A program made the translations under genes and the position numbers. Positions 44,011 through 56,069 of a DNA stretch of 64,000 nt are shown in pieces; positions within the stretch are counted from its first letter, which is position 1, and every line of letters begins with the position of its first letter. The notes beneath the pieces are model-generated. The model was not told the origin of the DNA, did no database searches, and was given only the letters and a program-made list of their open reading frames with translations. The stretch lies in contig OZ007583.1 of the NCBI GenBank assembly GCA_963931925.1, positions 11,547,276 to 11,611,275 of the forward strand, written 5' to 3'. This stretch comes from Onchidella celtica (lineage: Eukaryota; Mollusca; Gastropoda; Systellommatophora; Onchidiidae).

Positions 44011-44749
44011 TCTACATCTAGGCATTCACAGGTCCATTTTGGTGGGCCAGTTAGTTGCGTGGTGACATCACGACAATAATGGTTGCAATGAGAGCCCGCG
44101 CACCAGCCGTTTGTTGTATTTTTTATTTCACAGACTACCTGAGGCACCCGATGTTGCTCGGGATAAACGTGCTTCTGCCCACCCGCACCCCTTTTCCCCA
44201 CAGGTGGGCTTTTTGCCGCTCTTTGCAAAATTCAAAATGTGGCACGTCATGTATCATGACTGTGCGGATTGCAGTTATGGTCGATCAAGTCTCGGGCACT
44301 GGCGAAAAATAGGCGGGGTTCCTGAGAGAAAGAGTAGCTATTCCTTTTATCACGCCCACTACAGCAGTGACCTCCGTGGTATAATTATAGCTGATCTGGT
44401 CACATAAATGGAGCTGATCTGGTGGAATGTGGGATAAAAATCGTACTTAGTACACGAATATGTTGGATAGAAAGAAGACAAAAAAGTGACAGTCTAAGTA
44501 ATGCCTACGATTTGCAGCATCAATCCAGGCTCAAATGATTTGTTGCATTCAAAATTATGGTTTGGAACTTGCTATTTTTTAATCTGAGCCAACAATGTAC
44601 GTTAAAGTTGAGATCATTTCTTCACAATTATTTTTGATGAGCGATGCACCGATTGAACGAGTTTACAGTAACCTACCCAGGTATATAACTTTTGGAATAC
44701 AACATTTCAGTGCAGAAACGGCAAGAAACAATAATCAAACAGCTCTCAT

Positions 44750-45092
44750 CAGGGTTCATAGCGGACCTTGGAAAAACCTTCAAGAACGAAAATTGTTTTT
44801 CAAGGTCTTGAAAACCCTGGAAAACAGAGCACAACCTTGAATAACCTTGAAAAAACAAAAAATGCGATCGATTTGAAAAAAATATATAAAAAAATTGGGC
44901 CAGGCGCTAGGCCCAACGGAAACGGAAACGGCGGTGTAGTCACACAGGTTTTTACGGGCATAAGCAATTCACGGACATGCGTAGTTTTTGTCGCGGTGTT
45001 TTGTGGCCTTGAAAATGAAAAAGTTGACTTTGAAAGACCTTGAAAAAACCTTGAATTTTCTCATCAACATTCAAAGTCTACTATGAACCCTG
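44750..45092. mobile_element. MITE family A, copy 2 (6-bp target duplication TCTCAT)
   Basis: Ends CAGGGTTCATAG and CTATGAACCCTG; TCTCAT at 44744-44749 and 45093-45098. Nearly the same sequence as 15756-16080, with small indels. Confidence 0.85.
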
Positions 45093-45738
45093 TCTCATTC
45101 TACACGGTAAAAGTTCCTGAAACACAACACAATTTGTAGCAAGGCGATGACGCCGAAACCTACAGTACACGCTCCTCACCCCTGAAGCAGTTTTATTGCA
45201 GTGTTTCAAATCTATCAGTTCGATGTTATGTTTTATCATAAGTGATGGTAATGCAAACAAACAACAACAAAAAAAACATCAAATGCCACTTTTCAATCCC
45301 AGAACACCTAGCACTAGAATGTTAGAAACAGTATTAGAAAGAACAGCACATGTGTCAACGCTGGACACAAATGGAGAAAAAATGAAACACATTTTTATAT
45401 GGAAGTTATTCCCTACTTATGCACTTGCATAGGTAGGGAAGATATCCCCTGCCTGTGCAATCCATATGTGCATAGGTAAGGAAGATATTTCTTGCCTGTT
45501 CACTAACTTAAGTAGGAAAAATTATGTTCTGTCGGGCTTGGTGTTTATCTTGAGCTATTTTTAGCCAGTTAAATATCGCATTAAGATCATTTTTATCTTG
45601 CGTTAAAACGTTCGAATATTTGGAGAGAATACATAGAGACGAATCTGAAAATTTTCTTATTTTTTTGTAGTATAGTGTTTGGAATTCTCATCGTGAACAC
45701 TTGTCGCTGCAACTTTTTGTCCCAAATGGGGACATTCA

Positions 45739-45852
45739 TGAAGGCGCTAGCCGAAATATCGCGCATTTTCTGTCTTCTCTTTTAATTTGCATTGTATTTC
45801 TTACGCCGGGCTTTGCTACAGACAACTTTTTCTTTTTGCCCAATTTTGACGT
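45739..45852 (+). repeat. Third copy of the 22.5-22.8 kb arm repeat
   Basis: GGCGCTAGCCGAAATATC, ATTTTCTGTCTTCTCTTTTA and CTTTGCTACAGACAACTT match 22710-22820 in the same order, with a 16-base deletion after GCATTGTAT. Confidence 0.65.
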
Positions 45853-46049
45853 TGCTTATACTAGATTTGCTGCGACCCCACAGTTTTCTGTGGTTTTTAT
45901 AACATTTCGTCAATTGATACCAGATACATATAATATAAAGCAAGTACATGTATACAGTTCTTTCACTGCTTGTGTGCAGCTTTGCCAAGAGCATTTTTTT
46001 TTTTTTTTACTTCTATCTATGTGGGATTCTGACTTGTTTGCATAGGGGT

Positions 46050-47890
46050 AGTGTCAGCAAGCTTTCCATAATACATCTCACAGACGTTTCTACGTTACTT
46101 CAATTCTATTCTCTGAAAGTAAAATGGTTTGACTATAAGAAAATGCTAAAATCCCGTTGGGGTGATCGAGGTCCAGTGTTCGTTACTTTGATGCATCCCT
46201 CCCCTTAACTTACATACATGTAGTCACCAAATGTCTTGCTGTGCTAGGGTAAAAAAAAAAAGTGAGTTTGTGTGGCTTGTAGACAAGATTAGTTGCTTAA
46301 CATACATTAGCCTCAAGTGCTTGTGTTTTAATGGATCGCAGAGCTTTGAAATTTATTACATGCATCAAAATATAATTATTTCTATTAAAGTCAGTTGTTG
46401 TTTTTTTGTGTAAATAAGATCGGTGATTTTAGTAAACGTTGTCCAATGGTGGATTTATTATGAAGCTAGTGAAGCTTTTTAATGAGTGAATTTTGGATCT
46501 TACCCTATTGTTGCTGGTTGTGAAGGTTCCCCATAACATTTGAAGCTTCGGGGTCATAGAAATTTAGGTCCAAGGCTGACTTTGTCTGTTTATGGAATAA
46601 CATGATGTTTCACTTTAATATTCATGTACAAGCAGTAAAAAAAAAGTAAAGCTTGTGCATCTGCATGGATATTTGAATTGGTTAGTGAATCTGCAGAGAA
46701 GACAAAGCAGGAACAAAGACTTCACAGTTCCATCATCTGTATAGACATTGACATATTGTCGGTGTATATTTAATTCTCTTACTGTCTAACTTCACTTTTT
46801 AACAGAGTCACTCCAACATTTCTAAATATATACTGCATTTGGGGCAAAAAAATATCTGAAGATTATGGTTTTGTGATGGATGTGCTAAAAAATGACCCAA
46901 TTCTGTCCAGTGCAGGAGATAAATGCAGTTTTTTTTTTTGCTCTCTTGTAAAATTTGTAGAAAGCACTCAGGCAGTTAGAGAATTACACGGACAATACAC
47001 TGTAATTATGTGTGCACAGACTTGGTTTCTAAGGGCTCATGCAAAATGACAAAGGCCAGTGTTTCTCAACTTTTTGTGTCTCAGCCCACCCCCACTTCAA
47101 TTTAAAAAAAGAAAAAAATGTACCCTCCGTTCTGAAGTCCCATGCCACCTTGAGAAACACTGACATAGACATTAAATCAGACATTTATACTCAGAAATGC
47201 GTAAGCCACGCCTATGCAAAAAAGCCTAGGCATTTAGGTATTCAAAGTACACAGACATGCATTAAACCTATAGACATTTACATATTCAATTTCAGGTCAG
47301 ACACTTTATTTTATAGAAGCTCACACGCGTGGACATGTCCACAGTAATTACATACTTGTGCATTGTGTTCCATATTAACTTCCTCCTTCTAATATGTTGT
47401 GATTGTCATTTGAGGACCAAAGTAAAGTAATTCAGATCTCCTTGGTAGATCTCTTGGTAGTCAGATTGTTAGATAAGACATACATTGGAACCAAGCAAAG
47501 GGTGCATTGGGATTCTTTTTTTTTTCTGTTGTTGTTGTTCAGTTTCCTTTGCAGTGTAATTTAACAATCCACGCAGACACATGAGTGAACTTAACTATTC
47601 TTTTGTTTTGATTTTTATACTGCAAAATTCCATAAATATTTCAGAACAATAAATATTCAGGTCTTAATGAATGAATCTGCTGTGGTTGTGGATGTCTGAT
47701 ATCACTGTAAGTCTGCTTACATTACGATTTTGTATGTGTCAGTACTTTACTATGCAACATAAAGTTCACCTCAACAATATCAACTCCTAAAGACCTATGG
47801 CTTTTATGATTATTCTCGGAACCTCACAAGACTGATTTCAGGAATGTAGTTATGCTTTTTTTGTGCAGCCATTCAAACCTATGATGGATA
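46050..47890. other. No gene seen
   Basis: AT-rich unique-looking sequence. A moderate open frame at 47039-47347 shows no motif or splice context. Confidence 0.35.
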
Positions 47891-47895
47891 AGTTC

Positions 47896-48260
47896 GGGTA
47901 ATTGATGTCTTCAAAGAAGTTTATTGCATCAGTTTTTATCTATTTTCCTAACTGAAGCATGCTCAAATTCATTACATACTCTTATTTTTCAAAAATAAAT
48001 ACAATGTATAATGTATTGGATTATAATTTGTTACTCAGGAGATATTAGATATGTGCAAACTTTGGTCCTGAATTGGATTGGATCCTTAATTGATGTCTTC
48101 AAAGTAGGTAGTTTATGGCATTATTTTTTTAAATCTATTTTCCTAACTGAAGCATCCTCAAATTCATTACATACTCTTATTTTTCAAAAATAAATATTAG
48201 GTTATAATTTGTTACTGGGGAGTTATTAGATGTGTGCAAACTTTGGTTCTGAATTGGACA
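47896..48260 (+). repeat. Tandem duplication, unit about 188 bp
   Basis: TAATTGATGTCTTCAAAG begins copies at about 47898 and 48090. Both continue with CTATTTTCCTAACTGAAGCA, TTATTTTTCAAAAATAAATA and GTGCAAACTTTGGT. High identity suggests a recent event. Confidence 0.8.
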
Positions 48261-48552
48261 ATATGCATTTTTTCCCCCCCTTAGTATGCCTGTGTATTGT
48301 GTGTGTGATTTATGTGATATAAATGTTGTGAAGCGCTTAGAGCCTGGTTGTTAATGGCATGAAGTGATATACAAATGCTGTGTACATGTATTACATGTAA
48401 TATGTATTATTACTTTAATGTCTATACAATTTAGACCTTTATGTGTACAAGGAGTAGCAGTGATCAAATTAATTTTTGCTACAAAGCCTGCTGAAATTGA
48501 GATCCTATGGATTCGAGATGCATAAATGAAAATGTTTTTCGTTGTTTGGAAC

Positions 48553-48882
48553 AAGCTATGTGAAGTTTTATAATAATAATAATAATGAAGACCATTTATA
48601 GAGCACCCAGTCCAAACAATTTGCAGTAGGCGCTTTACAGAAAGTCTTTTTCTCTCCATAGATTCTGCAACCCACCTCCTCTCTCTCTCTCTCTCTCTCT
48701 CCCTTTCTCTTTCTGACTCTCTCTCTCTATCTCCTGTAAACAATCTATGTGAAGTATAATAATAATAATGAAGATCATTTATAGAGCGCCCAGTCCAAAC
48801 AATTTGCTCTAGGCGTTTTACAGAAAGTCTTGTTCTCTCTATAGATTCTGCAGCCCACCTCATTTCTCTCTCTCTCTCTCTC
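48553..48882 (+). repeat. Tandem pair of a dispersed SINE-like repeat with (CT)n tails
   Basis: Copies start CTATGTGAAG at 48555 and 48744. Each has (AAT)n, ATTTATAGAGC, CCCAGTCCAAACAATTTGC, AGGCGYTTTACAGAAAGTCT, then a (CT)n tail. Period 189 bases. The ATTTATAGAGCGCC unit is common in marine invertebrate genomes. Confidence 0.75.
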
Positions 48883-49984
48883 TTTATCTATCTACCTATC
48901 TAAATCACAATCTATTGCGTACAGTCCTATGCTAGACATAATGTACAGAGACACACCCACATTAACATAACACAGGGGCATAAGGCAGAAATTAAACAAT
49001 AAAACAGCAAAAGTGAATCACACTTGTGGCAGCAGATTGATATCTGCGTCATGGAGCAGGAGCTATGTGGAAATTCATTTGCACTTGATAAAGTGATGTT
49101 CAGGTCTGAACAAATCCATCAAAACAGACTAGGGAGAAAGGTTTTTTTGTTGTTGTTGTTGTTTTTTATTTCCGTAATGTAATGTTCACTGTTCAAGATC
49201 ACTGATCAGTTGAGGAGAAACTGTTTTGTTCATATGATCATCGGCAATTGTTATTTGATGATGTAATATTTTATTAATCATTTTTGTTTCATTTTGTTCA
49301 GACTGCCAATTTGCTTTCCTGTGAATTGATTCTGTGATGAACATTGCAACGCATCATGACGCCACAGTCATAACATTTTGCCTACGTTATTTCGACTTTT
49401 TTCAGAAAGCATGAAAAAGTGTCATTGCTCTGCAAATCTTGTGACTTGCTCAAAAGATGTTTTCTGTCAGTTTCAGACTTTGAAGGCTCGAGACAAAACT
49501 TCATACTTTTCAGGAAACAAACTGCAGGTACATGTAAGTAATGTAACCTTATTTTACTTGGGATGTTGGGCCCTACCTCAAAAATATTTTTTAAAGACTT
49601 TGGCAATTTTGTTATGAGTTTTGGGGCAATTTGTCAGCGGTAAAGGAATCACTGCTGTTTTCACTTTCAGTACGATTGGACATACAATGTTGAAGTGTGA
49701 AAGTGCAGAAATTTGATGTGTTGATGAATGTGAGTAAGTTCGTGGAATAAATCATGTAATAGTACTGTAGGTGTCCATTTTTTGTTGTTGTTTTCTTACA
49801 TGTTTATATGATATTGGAGGTGCAAGTTATTTTATTAATATTATTAAGACAGTGTATTATTATTATTGTAATTTTGTACTTGTCAATATTTTCACTAATA
49901 TGAGTAAGAAATACATAAAAGATTTTACTTGTAAGTCAGGTTCTTTTTTTCTTCTTCTGAGTGTTTGAATGTGGTGATGATAAG

Positions 49985-50400
49985 ACTAAGAGGAGGGAGG
50001 GTCCGGTTTCGTTCTGTAGACAGTATCATTGTCTCCCATGAATCCAGCCCCTCATCCACGTCGTGGGAGACGGTAACGCACAAAGTAGGAGATTTGCTGG
50101 GATTGGGCGAAGTAGGCCTACAGTGTGGGCTTGTCCCACGGGGCCGTTACGGTAACTGTGAAGGCCATCCCAGGACACCCCGAAACGGGGCTCTGGAACC
50201 TGCGTGGGTCTGGGCGTTATAATAGACCCATTGCCCCAGCGATCCCACCTGTGTGGCTTAGGGGCTGCCACCTCTCGACAGCCCTTGGGCGACACCCTTT
50301 TTGTCCTTCCTTTCCTCTCTTTTGTCTTCTATCCCCCCCCCCCCTTTGCGTCGTCGTCGAGTGGTTCCCGGGCTAGCAACGATTGGAGTTGGACCTACTT
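49985..50400 (+). other. GC-rich island, unclassified
   Basis: A block of clearly higher GC than its flanks with sharp edges: it begins near AGGAGGGAGGGTCCGG and ends GGGCTAGCAACGATTGGAG, directly before AT-rich DNA. It contains short open frames without motifs. It looks like an inserted unit, for example the 5' end of a retroelement, but I cannot name it. Confidence 0.4.
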
Positions 50401-50867
50401 AATTAAGTAATATATACCTAATTTTTAGAACATTGGTGCACTATGGCTATTATTTCGATAGCAACTCACTAGGTAGCCTACGCAGTACTTCACGGAAGGA
50501 AATGGTTACACCTCACACATGCAGCCAAATATTAGCTTTATGGGGCAAGAATTAAGAATTCTGACCTTTATGGGTCTTAGATGTCTCCCTTTCAGGTGCA
50601 AACATGTAAAAATAACACAGCAATAGTCAGCACACATATATATACAGTGTGCAATACCTTTTAAAAAAAAAAATGTGGCCATTCGATGCGGCCGACATAA
50701 AACGACAAAAATCTGACAGTTGGGCATTTGTCCAGCTCGAAAACGAGGTGCCCATTCGCAGACGTCTGCAAATAAGATTCTACCAGTCTTATTCGCAGAT
50801 ATGGGTGTCTTTGTGTTGTGCTCTTTATTAGGGGAAAGAATTCCTTCACCATTTAAGTTAACAGAGT

Positions 50868-50952
50868 CTGCAGTGGTGCAGTAGCTAGTCTCTGCCTTGT
50901 CATGCGGAAGACTGTGAGTGCGATCCACGCCGGCGAGAGTTGTTTTTTTTTT
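50868..50952 (+). repeat. tRNA-derived SINE head
   Basis: AGTGGTGCAGTAGCTAGT resembles an A box, GAGTGCGATCCACGC a degenerate B box 43 bases later, and a T12 run ends the unit. The layout is that of mollusc-type tRNA-derived SINEs. Confidence 0.6.
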
Positions 50953-51194
50953 TATCTAGCACAGATCATTTTTCGGAATCATTTTTTTTTTTTTTTCAGG
51001 ATTTTGCGAAATGGGTGTGGTAGGGAAATCGATCATTGCTAGTTTGCTCCACAATACTTCCTTTAATTATTCCTGTTCATTGAACTGGACAGTTACTACA
51101 CGTACTACTGGTTAGAAATAAAAATGTACATGTAAATCAAATTTTATGCAGGCTAAATGGTCTCTTCACTTGGGTAACTTAGATCTGTCCTGTA

Positions 51195-51320
51195 TGAACT
51201 GAAATTAAATATTTAGGGGTCTTCTGCTTCAGATATTAATTTTGTCATTATTTTGTTTTATTACCTTTTTGTTTGTATAGACGTTTATTTCATTTTTATT
51301 TGCTCTGTCCCTGGGTCTGT
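51195..51320 (-). repeat. Third copy of the 1.9-2.2 kb dispersed repeat
   Basis: The reverse complement contains CAAATAAAAATGAAATAAAC, GGTAATAAAACAAAATAATG and CTGAAGCAGAAGACCCC, in the same order as 2085-2250. Confidence 0.6.
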
Positions 51321-52554
51321 CGAGAAAATGACTCACTGCTTTAAAAAATACATGTAGTTAAAAACCTGTATTAAAAACTCGCTCCGTTTCTAACAAGATC
51401 TACCCCAGAGTAAATATTGATACTGTATGTATTATCATTTGTAAGGACTAGTGCGGCAGGTGTTTTTCTTTCCCTCTTCCCTCTTCTTCTCTCGAAAGTG
51501 AGAATTTGAATTTCTGTCCATGAATAGCTTAGGATCCTTACCTTACTGTATGCTTGCATGCCCGCATTTGTGTGCATGCTCGCGCCAGGTACATGTATAC
51601 TGGTTGAAGGGCTTGATTCCAGATCGTGCTCAAATGAAAAAAAAAAAAAAGGTGAAGTTAAGATATTGAGCAAAACATGTTCATTATTCATACTTTAATT
51701 CTGAGGACGTTAACTCTTTCTGCTTCACTCTTAAAAGACCAAAACCAATGCAGTCTTGCGTTAATATGGATAAACAGAATACCTGCCGATTTTTGTGTAG
51801 GCCTACAACTGTAAACTTTGTTTTGTAATCTTTTACTTACGATAAGACAGTTTTAAATGGTGAATGTGGTGTTCTTTAGCCCTTTCATCATGTCTCTTTA
51901 ACCTGCGCATGTGGTCGATTTTTTTATTTTTTTTTACTACGAATAGCATCTGAACAACTTTCATTTGTTTGTCATTACAACCGATGACACACTGATTTTC
52001 CAAGGCATAAGTTGTTGTTTTTTTCAGTCACCTGAGATCTAGTTGGGGGAAATAAAATTTACCAAGCGGAAAGTTCAGGACAGGTTGTAGGAATAGGAAA
52101 ATCAGGCGTGTGCTTGTCTCTGTGGTAAACGTGACAAACGTAAAATCCTTGGAATTATTAAAATTAAATGTAAGCAAAATTAAATCCCTCTTTCATCAGT
52201 GGAAAAGAGAGAGAGAGAGAGAGAGATTCACGGCGTAGACTACGTAGTGTGGTTGCTATGGAAATAACAGTCAAATTGGATCTGTCTTCTCAAACTATTA
52301 AACCCATAATATTGCCAACAAAAAATTCATTAGCATAATTAATAAATTATGACCTTGTCATATTTAGCTTCAAAAATACTACATGTACTTCGGCGTTTTT
52401 TTTTTTTTTTTAGATAAAAAGAAGAACAACTGTAAGTTTAGTGTAAATGGCAGTTTACAAGCCATTATAAAGATATGGATACAACTGTTATAGCAGTGTC
52501 ATTCAATCCCTTCCACTATGCTCCCTAAATGTCTTTGTATCCCCGATCCCATTG

Positions 52555-52760
52555 TTCTCTCTCTCTCTCTCTCTCTCCCCCTCTCCCTCTTCTCAGTCTG
52601 TCTGTGTGTCTCCCTCTCGCTCTCTCCTCGCTCGCATGCTCTCTCATCATTCTTGCCCCCCCCCCCCTGTCTCTCTCACCCAATCTCCGTCTCTATCTAT
52701 CTCTGTCCACCCCACTCTCTCTCTGCCTCTCTCTCTCTCTCTCTTTCTCTCGCTCACTGG
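52555..52760. repeat. Pyrimidine-rich low-complexity tract
   Basis: About 200 bases of CTCTCT and CCC runs, including C10 at 52657. No coding meaning despite long open frames on this strand. Confidence 0.85.
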
Positions 52761-52799
52761 CTTTCACTCATTCATTTTCCTTTTAATTAATTCTCGGAA

Positions 52800-54400
52800 T
52801 AAAAGAGACCAAAATTGGAGTTACAATTGTTATATCACTTTTAATTCTTACATGTACGTGTAATTCTTTTGTTGCTGCTGTGGAGCAAATGAAAAAGATC
52901 CTCATCTTTTGCAAATAAATTCAGCATAATTTTTGTTGAATACATACATGTATATGATTTGATATTCGGCAACTTCAATATTTTGATAGTAACTTCCAAA
53001 ATGTCAGTTTCCTAAACATCTTTGAAATACATGTACACAGACACCTGGCAACAGCCAACAATCCTTAGATGTTACAATTGTTTGTGAGTGAGAAGATTTC
53101 CCAAGGGGTTTAAATTTAATCGTTTTCACAGCCCAGATGTTTAAAAAGAAAAACCCAACCTAATTAAGCAAGTGACGGAATTTGTTCATAAACTGAGACA
53201 TATCATTAAAAAGAACTGCATTTAACAGACGTAGAGCGAATCCCCATGTGATACTGAGTGTCACTTCGAAATCAGATGCACAATAGCGTGGTTAAAAAAG
53301 AAAAAAGGTCGAGAAGGGGCAATCACCATCGTTAATGCTCGGAAAAAATTCAGATTAGTTAAAAAAAAAAATGACTCCTAATTTTCAGAGCTCATACATC
53401 TGCATGCATTCACGAAATATCATAAAAATATCATAAAAATTTTGAATCTGCATGCATTGCGCGGTCTTACTAATGTACTTTTTGATGTACCTGTCACGAA
53501 AAAATAAATTTATTAGTAATATTCAGTTCGGAATGGAGATTGATTACATCGAAAACCTTTCGTAGTAATCATTTCCCAAAACATCATCAACTAATTGAAT
53601 TTCAGCCGATAGTCTTGTTTGAGGTCACCCTCTTCACTCAAAATCAAAGCTGCCACAAGATAAATCAAAATTTCTAAATGGGTCATGTATCAAATTACGG
53701 GCCTCTTCGAAAAAAAAGAAGTATTATTAGTTGTTTTTTTCCTGGGGGGGAAGGGGGGGGGGGCAGCATGAGGATTAGAAGGGGGATTAGTTTGAATTTT
53801 TCTTGCCGTTGTCATCTGTGCATAAGAAACTTTACTTAATTTTAGATAGCAAAGATATTAACTTACTTACATTATACCCTTGCGTATGTGACGTGATAGG
53901 TTCCACAATACAGTTTGATCAAGAGAAAAAAAAAAAATTCCTAAAATGTTATTGCTTTCTATTGTCTCAAAACTGAGGAAACGATAGTTTTTTTCCACAG
54001 AATAACTCCTGCACCAATTTTTGGATCAATAATAAATACTTATTACATTTCAAGGCATAAAATATAATTCAGAAACCTGAGATCCAGTTGTGGTGTTTAA
54101 TGTGGCAAATTGAAAATTAGTTTTTGACTGACAAATTAAATAATGAGAAATCCCTACAGGCCCCCCAAACAAACTCGGGCTAAATTATCAATGCTCGCAA
54201 AGAATTCAGCAGCATAAAAAAAAAAAAAACTACTAACAATAAAATGTTAATGTATGCTCCTCTTTTACTATCGCACTTTGGCGTGGCAAATAGTTTTGGT
54301 GCTACTGGGGAACCCGCCCACTATTCACAACCACCCGAGACGCGATCTATTACCATTGCACCTGTGAAAGGGCACATAATTTATTGGGTGTGGATTCCTT
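52800..54400. other. No gene seen
   Basis: AT-rich with several A or T homopolymers and a G-rich patch (53740-53763). No recognisable element. Confidence 0.35.
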
Positions 54401-54413
54401 CAAATGCCTAAAT

Positions 54414-54662
54414 CGTCGCTATGCTGCAAGACTCCTGTAAGTGACATTTCGAAAATTTTACAGGAGACCAAAAACACTGATTTTCTTTGGCTTATGTAAT
54501 ATTGTAAAGACAATGGACTTGATTATTGCAATATCGTTATTTATAAGAATTGAGCTACGAGCTTTTGACACAAGGTGCGCTATTGATTTTCAGACCCAAA
54601 GAATGAAAAAAGTGATTTTTGGGCAAAAATGTTAGCTACAGGAGTCTTGCACCATAGCGACG
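54414..54662. mobile_element. MITE (249 bp, TSD AAAT)
   Basis: Terminal inverted repeats of 26 bases (CGTCGCTATGCTGCAAGACT onward) differ at one position. AAAT flanks at 54410-54413 and 54663-54666. The 4-bp duplication matches the length seen for the element at 34012, but the ends differ. Non-coding. Confidence 0.8.
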
Positions 54663-55557
54663 AAATGATCTATTCTTCATGGACATCAGATCAAAGAAAG
54701 AGAATGGTACAGAAGGAAAGAAAGAAAAAGTTGAGTACCAAAGGTATATTGAACAGTCAAAACCAACATTTTCTTTCGCCCATAGAGGGGCACCTTCTAA
54801 AATCCTTCTGAAGGAATATAATCAATTATGTTGTCATAAAATCATTAATCTCTCACCCACACTAAGAAATCTTATGCCGAGTAGGGGAGAGGATTCCTCA
54901 TAATCAAATAATCAGTGATTACCCTTCGAATATTAATTACAGAATTACTACGCTTTCCAGATCGAGCCCAACTCCAAGTCCATTTAGTCAGTTCAGCATT
55001 CTATTCTACCTCGCTATTTGCGTTTGTTATAGTCCAACACGCCTCACTGAAAAGCATCTTTATAGGGACCTACACATTATGAACTGGTCCACAATCAGTT
55101 ATTAACAAAGACGACGAAGACTTGACTACACCCCAGAGCTAGCTTGCGCATAGCCTGTATTCGCCGAAGCGGCCCCTCAGAAAGCAGAATAGTGTGGAAA
55201 AAATAGGATTTTACCTGATTTTACCTATGTATGATTTTCACCATGCGGTCGTTTTCATCCTAATCGAAAGGTAAAGAGTAGAGTGAAAGAGCTTGTGTGG
55301 ATTTTTTGTTTGTTTGAGGTAATCTAAGAATAATTTACTCTACGCACAGGAAGAGCTATCAAAGCATAATAATACAGTCTAGATCTAGATATACCTGTGA
55401 TCAAAATCAGTCGAACGAATCAAGAATATCAATTCACTTGACAGGTCGATCGAACCTATACCTCAACGGCAGATAACCACTTCTCCGAGATCGCTGCACA
55501 TTGTTGTGTCACAGAGCTGCCACTTAAGCACACTCTACCATTTAATATTAACCCTTG

Positions 55558-55595
55558 TCCTGCGGGAGGCCACTATATTGGCCTCCTCCCGCATT
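55558..55595. repeat. GC-rich hairpin
   Basis: TGCGGGAGGCC, an 8-base loop, then GGCCTCCTCCCGCA form a stem with one 3-base bulge, next to TTAACCCTTG and ATTAACTC. It may be the remnant of a piggyBac-like MITE end. Confidence 0.5.
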
Positions 55596-55646
55596 AACTC
55601 TTTGAGCTTGAGTTTTTAAAGAAATCAGTACATTACAGTCTAACCA

Positions 55647-56065
55647 ATAGGCCCATTGCGAATGACGTCACAGAGTGTTTTTGTTTTTACTTCCGTCCGA
55701 TATCTAAAATGGCGGGTGGATCACCTGACGAGATATGTCTAAGTGGTTAAAATGCCTGCTGGTTGCATTGCAGTTGACTGTTATGTCAGGGGTGGAAAGG
55801 ATGGATACAAGCTGGTCAGATTCCCTGCCATCCGTGTAAACAAAGGAAAGGAAGTGAAAGAATTGACCGAATGTCTCCCATGTGCGTGAACACACGTGTC
55901 ATTGTTTACTGTAGTGAACTTTTTTTTAGCTCGCCGCCGATTGGTTCGCGACGCCTGAAGTGCTCGCAGTGCAAATCAGCTAACGAATCAAAATCAATCC
56001 TACCATCGCCATGGTTAAGCGTCGGTCCTGAAAACTAAAATGGCCGATATCCGCAATGGGCCTAT
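55647..56065 (+). mobile_element. TIR-bounded short element carrying a THAP exon
   Basis: ATAGGCCCATTGCG at 55647 and CGCAATGGGCCTAT at 56052-56065 are perfect inverted repeats. Near the left end are a TGACGTCA CRE palindrome (55663) and an ACTTCCG ETS-like box (55690), then the THAP open frame. The 419-bp size suggests an internally deleted derivative of a THAP-type transposon (P-element-like or THAP-DDE_4). No clear target duplication was found. Confidence 0.55.
55752..55889 (+). pseudogene. N-terminal half of a THAP domain
   Basis: 45 residues from ATGCCTGCTGGT: MPAGCIAVDCYVRGG, then KLVRFPAIRVNKGKEVKE. The MPxxC-x4-C start and the FP-I--NKG segment are THAP signatures (C2CH zinc finger). 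It stops at TGA 55887 before the second Cys/His pair, so either an exon ends near here (possible donors at 55872 and 55881) or the copy is truncated. Confidence 0.6.
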
Positions 56066-56069
56066 AATA

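Noticed and set aside
43679..44228. Arg/Glu-rich open frames over the 43.9-kb region
   Set aside because: Translated (CT)n repeat with no motif outside it.
22700..45760. Hammerhead-ribozyme-like core near GGCGNTAGCMGAAATATC (22710 and 45743)
   Set aside because: A short stem and GAAA are present, but the required CTGATGA is not (CTTGATAA and TTCATGA instead) and no third stem was found.
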